This document shows positions 1 through 5,545 of a DNA stretch of 12,695 bases, in pieces. The stretch spans positions 1-12,695 of the forward strand of contig JBFFQB010000094.1 of assembly GCA_041573795.1 (NCBI GenBank), read 5' to 3'. The translations under genes and the position numbers were made by a program. The DNA is from E44-bin32 sp041573795 (GTDB taxonomy: Bacteria > Chloroflexota > Anaerolineae > Anaerolineales > E44-bin32). The stretch's first letter is position 1; each line of letters opens with the position of its first letter. A model generated the notes under the pieces. That model searched no databases. It was not told where the DNA came from and was given only the letters and a program-made list of their open reading frames with translations.

Positions 1-1047
1 GTAGAGTCCGTTCGCCATCGCCCGATTCTCAGGGTAGCACTCCTGCACGATCGCCATGATCACCGGTGTTGTCGAAAGCGAGAAGAAACCCAACAACGGA
101 AGCAGCAGGGTACGCCAGGTGTCAGATACATAAAGGAATCCCCCAATTAGGAAGGACGTAATCACAAAGGACGCCGCCAAGATCCGTCGCCGCCCAAGAC
201 GATCGCTAAGTGAACCTCCGACCAGGGCTCCAATCACCCCGGCCGCTTCCAGTATCGAGAGTGAAGCACCTGCCCACCATAAGCTTGCGCCTCCTTCTTT
301 TAAAAAGACGGGCAGGTACGTCGTCAAGGCTACACTCGAGAAGGAACGAACCACCTGTAGCAGTGACAAGGCCAAAAGAAAGGGGCGCATCTGGATAATG
401 ACATCCCGCCAGGGCAGTCTGCGGGTGGAGTCTGTTGGTTTTCCGGATATGCCCCGCAACCGAATGAACAGCAGGATCGATGCAGCCCACCCCCCTACCA
501 TGAGCCAGGGGGTACTCTTAAGCCCCAGCCAGGTGATCATCGAAACGACCAGGATTGGGCCGATTGTTCGACCAAGTTCGCCGCCGACCATCCAGTAACT
601 CATCCCCCGTCCGAGTCGAACCCCCGAAACACGTCCTACCATCACCGGTCCCACAGCATGCATGCCTGCCGAGCTTAAGCCAGCAACAAATAGCAGCATA
701 GCGACGATCACAGAATAGGGCGCGATCCCCACAAGGCTCATCACTGTGGCTGTGATCCCCGGTGCCAGGATGACCAGATATCGTAGGCTAATACGATCCG
801 CCAAATATCCGATGACAGGTTGAAGCACAGAGGCGAGTTGAAGGAAAGCCGAGAGTAATCCAGCTTGTGTGTTGGAGAGAGTGAAACGCTGAATCAGCTC
901 CGGCAGAAGCGGGGGCAGGAATGCGGAATACGTGTCATGGACGGCATGTCCAGCAGAGATGGTTAGTACTTGACCGGTTCTAAATTCCTCAGGGGTCTCC
1001 TGCGATTGGGGTTCCGCTCGGATCGAAGCATCAGTGTCGGGTATCAA
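1..1047 (-). CDS. MFS transporter, fosmidomycin-resistance-like (3' end outside window)
   Basis: This is an inner-membrane major facilitator protein, probably an efflux pump for a small molecule. 349 residues are visible and the last one or two membrane helices lie beyond the left edge. The N-terminus reads GHAVHDTYSAFLPPLLPELI at about residues 39-58, the pattern of the Fsr-like MFS group. A classic inter-domain motif, GSLSDRLGRRRI, lies at about residues 278-289, at the junction of helices 8 and 9. Hydrophobic segments alternate throughout with no internal stop. I chose the TTG at 1045-1047 because AAGAGG lies five bases upstream and an in-frame stop lies about 12 codons before it; no ATG comes before the conserved region. 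It is 93 bases downstream of the dehydrogenase on the same strand, so co-transcription is likely. The substrate cannot be read from sequence. Family call is firm; the fosmidomycin label is only by resemblance. Confidence 0.88.
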   Translation of the reverse strand, partial: MIPDTDASIRAEPQSQETPEEFRTGQVLTISAGHAVHDTYSAFLPPLLPELIQRFTLSNTQAGLLSAFLQLASVLQPVIGYLADRISLRYLVILAPGITATVMSLVGIAPYSVIVAMLLFVAGLSSAGMHAVGPVMVGRVSGVRLGRGMSYWMVGGELGRTIGPILVVSMITWLGLKSTPWLMVGGWAASILLFIRLRGISGKPTDSTRRLPWRDVIIQMRPFLLALSLLQVVRSFSSVALTTYLPVFLKEGGASLWWAGASLSILEAAGVIGALVGGSLSDRLGRRRILAASFVITSFLIGGFLYVSDTWRTLLLPLLGFFSLSTTPVIMAIVQECYPENRAMANGLY

Positions 1048-1107
1048 AGGGATCCTCTTTAGGAGTGGGATCGTTGTTTGCTACAAGTAGCTCGAATTGA
1101 CTGAGTT

Positions 1108-1124
1108 CATATCTCGCAGATATG
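1108..1124. repeat. Short inverted repeat between two co-directional genes
   Basis: CATATCT and AGATATG form a perfect 7-bp inverted repeat with a 3-base spacer (CGC). It lies between the dehydrogenase stop and the MFS start. It could be a small RNA hairpin or a dyad operator. No U-tract follows on either strand, so it is not an intrinsic terminator. Confidence 0.35.
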
Positions 1125-1140
1125 CTTATTGATCCGGGCT

Positions 1141-2028
1141 TCACAGACCCGCTGCATCTTCAAGGAACTTAACCACGCTGGAATAGTCCAGCTCTCCATA
1201 GCCACTCACATTGGCCGCTGTATAGACCTGATGGGCAATGGCGCTGGTGAAGAGCGGGGTCTTCAACGCATGTGCCGCTTCCATGATCAGATCAAAGTCC
1301 TTCTGCATATACTTCAATGCAAACGCCGGATCGAAATCACCTTCGATCATCATGCGCCCCTTATTAACCAGATGCGGTGAACGCACCGAAGTCTCTCCTA
1401 GCACCTCCAGCATCTTGTAGGGATCCAGCCCAGCCTGGCGCCCAAGGGTCAAGGTCTCTGCCACAGTCAACACGGTCATGCCAATCATCAGGTTAATGAG
1501 CACCTTCATAGCGCTTCCCGTTCCGCTTGAACCCATGTGATGAATCTTCTCACCCATGGCCAGTAGAACCGGACGAGCTCGCTCAAGATCGGCAGCCTCG
1601 CCTCCCACCATGAATCCCAACGAACCTTCCTTTGCAGGACCGACAGAGCCTGAGACGGTAGCATCCAGAAATCCCACACTCTTCTCCAAAGCTGCAGCGG
1701 CGATTTGCCGGGTTGCTAGAATCCCTACCGTACTGCAATCGATCAGGATCATCCCCGCTTTCGCCCCCGCCAAGACCCCATCAGATCCTAAAACCACCTC
1801 CAGTTCTTCTGCAACGGTGCCGATCATTGTGATTAGAATATCCACCTGAGATGCAGTCTCGGCACAGGACTGAGCAAGCGAAGCTCCCTCAGCAACAAGC
1901 GCCTCAGCCTTTTCCATCACACGATCATGAACGGTCAGAGAAAAACCGGCTTTGAGTAGATTCTTGGACATAGGTGTACCCATTGCCCCGATGCCAATAA
2001 AACCTACCTTTATTTGGGAATCATCCAT
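1141..2028 (-). CDS. NAD(P)-dependent beta-hydroxyacid dehydrogenase (3-hydroxyisobutyrate dehydrogenase family)
   Basis: This is a soluble oxidoreductase of the 6-phosphogluconate dehydrogenase-like superfamily, which oxidises beta-hydroxyacids or reduces the matching semialdehydes. At 295 residues it has normal family length. The N-terminal Rossmann motif GFIGIGAMG covers residues 9-17. DCST is at 97-100, and the substrate-binding stretch DATVSGSVGPAKEGSL at 122-137 replaces the more usual DAPVSGG. The catalytic lysine is K175 in GTGSAMKVLIN, with the conserved asparagine at N179. The late KDFDL motif is at 243-247. The ATG at 2026-2028 follows GGAGG with five-base spacing. The MFS gene lies 93 bases downstream on the same strand, which suggests that the pair handles one carbon or xenobiotic substrate, but that is inference. 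Members include 3-hydroxyisobutyrate, tartronate semialdehyde and threonate dehydrogenases; the substrate cannot be decided here. Confidence 0.93.
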   Translation of the reverse strand: MDDSQIKVGFIGIGAMGTPMSKNLLKAGFSLTVHDRVMEKAEALVAEGASLAQSCAETASQVDILITMIGTVAEELEVVLGSDGVLAGAKAGMILIDCSTVGILATRQIAAAALEKSVGFLDATVSGSVGPAKEGSLGFMVGGEAADLERARPVLLAMGEKIHHMGSSGTGSAMKVLINLMIGMTVLTVAETLTLGRQAGLDPYKMLEVLGETSVRSPHLVNKGRMMIEGDFDPAFALKYMQKDFDLIMEAAHALKTPLFTSAIAHQVYTAANVSGYGELDYSSVVKFLEDAAGL

Positions 2029-2063
2029 GCTTACCTCCAGGCAGCTCGATCAGATCAAATGGA

Positions 2064-2093
2064 ATCATACGCAGAGATCGCACCAATGTGCAA
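2064..2093 (-). promoter_or_regulatory. Candidate sigma70-type promoter for the dehydrogenase-MFS unit
   Basis: On the minus strand TTGCAC (2088-2093) is separated by 18 bases from TATGAT (2064-2069). The -10 box matches the consensus at five of six positions; the -35 box at only three. Transcription would start near 2057, giving a leader of about 30 bases before the ATG at 2028. The position is good but the -35 is weak. Confidence 0.38.
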
Positions 2094-2204
2094 ACACCGG
2101 GAGTGCTCGACTGGACAATAGATCGTGTTCTTGCGGGAAGGCATAAATTGAATACCGATTGGTCGGAACCCTTAAGCCGGAATTTTGTTGAAGTGAATGC
2201 TACT

Positions 2205-2245
2205 CTACCCAGGTCGAGACAACCCTATCGTCCTGGGAAGGGTAG
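2205..2245 (-). terminator. Possible hairpin directly after the small CxCC gene
   Basis: CTACCCAGG at 2205-2213 can pair with CCTGGG at 2232-2237 and GGGTAG at 2240-2245, with a two- to three-base bulge and an 18-base loop. It starts at the base next to the stop codon of the gene ending at 2246. No T-run follows on the minus strand, so it may be a weak or factor-dependent terminator, or an mRNA 3' end stabiliser. Confidence 0.3.
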
Positions 2246-2467
2246 TTAAATCACATGCATACCCAGCAGGGGTTTGACCGCACCACAACACTCACAGCCC
2301 AAGTAGATACTGTTCAAAGGAAAACGAGGAAAGAACATCGGGAGTAGCGGTGGAATCTTGCTTTGAATAATCATCAGGGTCTTCTCTTCACCACAGCATT
2401 TACAGTACCCTTTTGTCTGGCCAAGCAGGCGCTCGTAGTGACTGGGCGAAAATTTCATACTCTGCAT
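2246..2467 (-). CDS. Small protein with paired CxCC metal-binding-like knuckles
   Basis: I do not recognise a named family. The 73-residue product has two matching cysteine clusters, CKCCG at residues 22-26 and CECCG at 58-62. Each gives a C-x2-C pair, separated by about 32 residues, as expected for a four-cysteine zinc ribbon-like fold. A proline-rich hydrophobic segment (39-56) lies between them. No signal peptide is visible, so it is probably cytoplasmic. The ATG at 2465-2467 has GGGAG nine bases upstream; a second ATG three codons later is also possible. The terminator at 2618-2645 separates it from the upstream kinase-lyase gene, so it should have its own promoter, but I found only weak candidates. 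The symmetric cysteines and ribosome site favour a real gene over a chance frame. Confidence 0.55.
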   Translation of the reverse strand: MQSMKFSPSHYERLLGQTKGYCKCCGEEKTLMIIQSKIPPLLPMFFPRFPLNSIYLGCECCGAVKPLLGMHVI

Positions 2468-2874
2468 ATTGCTGAACTCCCTACTCCCTGGCGTCCAATT
2501 GTTGAGAGACCAAAGAAATCACAGCGATTCTTTAAAATGCTTGGATATGATGTCACTTCTGATTCGAGACCACCTGATGGACCGCAACGATGCTTTGTCC
2601 TTGGAGGTTGCCAGGCGAAAAAAAACCGGCCGAGAATCTGGCCGGGTATGGATGTAGTTATCAAATTAATCCCGTTGCAACGACGGATTGTAATGCCCTC
2701 CTAGCGTACCCTCTTATTCGTTCTAATTCAAGCCATAGCAAGGATAAGTTTCTAACCTCGCAGCCACATCAAGAGGCCGTGATGAGATGAAGAGAGGTCT
2801 GAACTCCGCAACTACTTCCCTGGAGTGGATAGCCATCGGATCTCAGGACAAATGGGGCTTGGGAAAGACTTTAT
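2468..2874. other. Non-coding stretch between the small CxCC gene and the kinase-lyase gene
   Basis: Open frames here (for example 2455-2664 minus and 2469-2657 plus) overlap one another, have no convincing ribosome site and look like no known protein. The only clear element is the minus-strand terminator at 2618-2645. The roughly 230 bases between the 2875 stop and that terminator would form a long 3' untranslated region; I see no recognisable RNA structure in it. Confidence 0.6.
2618..2645 (-). terminator. Strong intrinsic terminator, minus strand
   Basis: Read on the minus strand, CCGGCC and GGCCGG form a perfect 6-bp all-GC stem around an eight-base loop, followed at once by eight T residues. 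This is a textbook rho-independent terminator. It should end transcripts from the kinase-lyase gene about 230 bases past its stop codon and shields the small gene at 2246-2467. Confidence 0.85.
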
Positions 2875-5196
2875 TCAGGATTGCAAGTCCCCAAGCTCGT
2901 CATCGATCACTCGAAAGACCATGTCCACGTCATCCCTCGTTAAGACCATCGGCGGCTTGATCTTCAGCACATTTTGATAGGGCCCATCCGTGCTCAGCAG
3001 GATCCCGCGAGCCCTGGCGCGGTTGACCAGGATATCAGCTTCGTCTGTCGCAGGGGTGAGTTTATTTCGATCCTGCACCAATTCGACACCAAGGAACAAC
3101 CCCGCTCCCCGTACGTCACCAATCAGTTTATGCTGCCCCATCAAGCGACGAAAGCCTTCCAAAAAGTAGTTCCCCAATTCCAGTGCATGCTGCTGCAAAT
3201 TCTCCTGTTCGATGACATCAAGCACCGCCATCCCGATGGCACAGGATACAGGGTTGCCACCAAAGGTAGAGAAGAATTCCATGCCGTTGGCGAACGAGTC
3301 CGCGATCTGGCGTGTAGTAACGACCGCCGCCATTGGGTGCCCATTGCCGATCGGCTTTCCCATCACGACGATATCAGGGATTACACCCTGCTGCTCGAAA
3401 GCCCAGAAGTGGGTACCAGTGCGGGCAAAGCCAACTTGCACTTCGTCAATGATGCGTAGTCCCCCTGCGGCGCGCACATGTTCAAAGGCACGCTCGAAAT
3501 ACCCTTCGGGAGGGATGATTTGTCCACCGCAACCCAACAGGGATTCGGCGATGAAAGCAGCAACTTCAGCGCCGGTCGACTCGATAACAACGCCTACCTC
3601 ATCGCCATAAGCTTCACCAGTATTGCGTTCCTGGCCCTGATATTTACCCCGATACCCATCAGGAATCGGCACAACGTGCACCCAGGGCGCAGGCTCACCT
3701 TTGCCCCCCTTCCCCATGAATTTGTAAGGGCTGAGGTCGATCAACCGTCCTGTATGGCCATGGTAGGCACCTTCAATGACGAGAAAGTCTCTTCTGCCGG
3801 TATAGGATTCGGCTAAACGCAGCGCCAGCTCATTCGCCTCACTCCCCGAGTTGACGAAGAAACATACCTCCAGGGGATCGGGCAGCGTCGCCACCAGCCG
3901 TTCGGCGTAATCTGTAAGCCCATCATAGAGATAGCGTGTATTGGTGTTAAGCTGCGCCATCTGGCGTCGTCCGGCTTCGACAACATGTGGATGGCAATGC
4001 CCGACATGACAGACGTTGTTCACCAGGTCGAGGTAGGGTTTACCGCGGTCGTCGTATAAGAACTGCCCCGATCCTCGCACGATCTTTAGCGGCTCTTCAT
4101 AGGCTATCGAGAGGGAGGGACTTAAGAATTGTCGGCGTCTCTGCAGTAGTTCTTCCATGTTGTCTCCCGGATCTTCATCGACATCAAGGGCTAGAGCTGA
4201 GCATAGCTGATCTCTCACCTCAATCGGATCGATAGGATAGAGCTGCTCCATTAGGAACCAGGCCCGTTCTTCGGTACTGAACCAGGTTGGATGCTCTGGG
4301 TCGATCCTGCGACGCTCTGCAGCGATTAAAATCGTTGTACACAACCGACCACAAGTTAATGGGTAGAGCACCTCAAGTTCTGGTGGGGTTAGTGGCTTGA
4401 CACTGTGATATCCAGCAACGACTTCCGCGCCAGCGCTTAACGGCTCGGGTTGATCCAACATGGCATACGCCAGAGCGATGGCCAGCTCGCAAATTGCCGG
4501 ATTGAAAAGAGTATCGCTAAAATCTAACAACCCGACCACCTTGCCCCCCTTGACGAGAAGATTCTCGTCATTCACATCACCATGGATGAGTGAATGTGGG
4601 AGCTTTGCAAGATGGGGCAGTGCACTCGCAACATAGAAATGGAGCATCCACTCCACGATTTCCCGTTTAAATGGATTGTCCAATAATCCCAGCTTCTCAC
4701 GATGTTGGGATGCTGCACAGAGATCCCATTGATGAGTGCGATGAGCAGCATCTTCATGAAGAGATGAGAGAGCCAGATCCATCTGACCGAGTTTGACACC
4801 CATATCGCGAAGTTGCGCTGGGGGTGCGAGTCCTGCTTCTCCCCAGGCTGTACCCTCAAGACAAGTTTGCATGCACGCCTGTACCGAAGCGCCACCCTCT
4901 CGCTGAATCTGAGAAAAAGCATCGCCCGATACTGTATGGATGATCTTGGGTAATACGAACTCGAATCGATCTGGATCGAGCCCTTCGAGGATACGTTGTT
5001 CAAGCTTGAGGGTTTCAATGGACCTGCTTGCGCCAGAAAGCTTGAGTATATAGTGCTGCCCTTCCTCAGTAACCAGCTGGTAATTCTCATTTTCGCCTGG
5101 TAATCGGGTTATCGAACCGAATAGACCATAGGCGGATTGACATTGGGCTGCGATGTGCTTAAACGAAGAAGACTGTGAGTCACTGGGCAAAATCAT
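2875..5196 (-). CDS. Fused APH/hydroxylysine-kinase-like and class III aminotransferase-fold (ammoniophospho-lyase type) protein
   Basis: This 773-residue chain carries two enzymes. Residues about 20-330 form an aminoglycoside-phosphotransferase/choline-kinase-fold domain: glycine-rich loop at about 32-40, lysine K52 in YILKLS, catalytic loop HGDVNDEN at 205-212 and metal-binding DFSD at 225-228. Residues about 355-773 form a class III PLP domain: NSGSEANE at 449-456, YHGHT at 478-482, cofactor aspartate D584 in DEVQVGF, Schiff-base lysine K614 in GKPIGNGHP, and TFGGNP at 644-649. The GKPxGNGHP signature points to the AGXT2L group, whose characterised animal members eliminate phosphate and ammonia from phosphoethanolamine or 5-phosphohydroxylysine rather than transaminate. 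I infer a kinase plus phospho-lyase acting in sequence; ordinary transaminase activity remains possible. For the ATG, GGAG is only one base away; a TTG at codon 3 (5188-5190) has better seven-base spacing. An in-frame stop lies just upstream. Confidence 0.93.
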   Translation of the reverse strand: MILPSDSQSSSFKHIAAQCQSAYGLFGSITRLPGENENYQLVTEEGQHYILKLSGASRSIETLKLEQRILEGLDPDRFEFVLPKIIHTVSGDAFSQIQREGGASVQACMQTCLEGTAWGEAGLAPPAQLRDMGVKLGQMDLALSSLHEDAAHRTHQWDLCAASQHREKLGLLDNPFKREIVEWMLHFYVASALPHLAKLPHSLIHGDVNDENLLVKGGKVVGLLDFSDTLFNPAICELAIALAYAMLDQPEPLSAGAEVVAGYHSVKPLTPPELEVLYPLTCGRLCTTILIAAERRRIDPEHPTWFSTEERAWFLMEQLYPIDPIEVRDQLCSALALDVDEDPGDNMEELLQRRRQFLSPSLSIAYEEPLKIVRGSGQFLYDDRGKPYLDLVNNVCHVGHCHPHVVEAGRRQMAQLNTNTRYLYDGLTDYAERLVATLPDPLEVCFFVNSGSEANELALRLAESYTGRRDFLVIEGAYHGHTGRLIDLSPYKFMGKGGKGEPAPWVHVVPIPDGYRGKYQGQERNTGEAYGDEVGVVIESTGAEVAAFIAESLLGCGGQIIPPEGYFERAFEHVRAAGGLRIIDEVQVGFARTGTHFWAFEQQGVIPDIVVMGKPIGNGHPMAAVVTTRQIADSFANGMEFFSTFGGNPVSCAIGMAVLDVIEQENLQQHALELGNYFLEGFRRLMGQHKLIGDVRGAGLFLGVELVQDRNKLTPATDEADILVNRARARGILLSTDGPYQNVLKIKPPMVLTRDDVDMVFRVIDDELGDLQS

Positions 5197-5252
5197 GCTC
5201 CAATATCTTGGCTACATGTTCAGTCTGCTGCAAAACAGTTCAATACCCCACC

Positions 5253-5258
5253 ATTATA
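5253..5258 (-). promoter_or_regulatory. Perfect -10 box for the kinase-lyase gene
   Basis: TATAAT occurs on the minus strand about 57 bases before the ATG at 5196, giving a predicted leader of about 50 bases. I see no good -35 hexamer 16-18 bases upstream, so the promoter would be weak or activator-dependent. Confidence 0.35.
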
Positions 5259-5350
5259 AGGATGCTTTTCGATCTCCGCCTGAACCCTCACCTACGGGAC
5301 AATGGAAGAATAGGCATAAGGATCAACGATGCTTGACTGAGGTTGAGTTT

Positions 5351-5377
5351 TTGCCTGTCACAGATATTGTCTATACT
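5351..5377 (+). promoter_or_regulatory. Candidate promoter for the beta-helix gene
   Basis: TTGCCT (5351-5356) and TATACT (5372-5377) are 15 bases apart, a slightly short spacing. Transcription would begin near 5384, giving a leader of about 160 bases before the ATG at 5546. The boxes are moderate matches and the region is A/T-rich, so chance is not excluded. Confidence 0.28.
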
Positions 5378-5545
5378 ACGTTTTATAGATGAGCAACACG
5401 CAAACCTCTTCGATCAACAACACATATGAAGGAGGAGATACACAGGCACTTCTTCTGTTCTACATGTGCCAATCAGAATCCCTTTTGATTTAATAATTTA
5501 TTCGAGCGCTTCGACTTAGATCAACCATGAACGAAAGGAGCCACC

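Larger units (their letters stand above)
5197..5545. other. Divergent intergenic region with promoter-like elements
   Basis: This stretch separates the leftward kinase-lyase gene from the rightward beta-helix gene, so it should hold promoters for both. Candidate -10 elements are listed separately. A GGAGGAG run at 5431-5437 is unused by any obvious gene. An A/T-rich patch lies at about 5486-5503. I see no supported gene or RNA element. Confidence 0.5.

Noticed and set aside
2455..2664. 69-residue minus-strand frame overlapping the small CxCC gene start
   Set aside because: It spans the intrinsic terminator, has no ribosome site, and its composition looks random.
3212..3610. 132-residue plus-strand frame, with others at 2974-3459 and 3478-3816
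   Set aside because: They are antisense to the PLP domain, contain no domain motifs and overlap each other.
4572..5090. 172-residue minus-strand frame inside the kinase-lyase gene
   Set aside because: It lies in another frame of the same strand within the kinase domain, whose catalytic motifs are all in the main frame. It is a shadow.
5426..5488. 20-codon reading frame in the leader of the beta-helix gene, with a GGAGGAG run just inside it
   Set aside because: The Shine-Dalgarno-like run is inside, not before, the frame. There is no attenuator-like codon run and nothing else supports translation.
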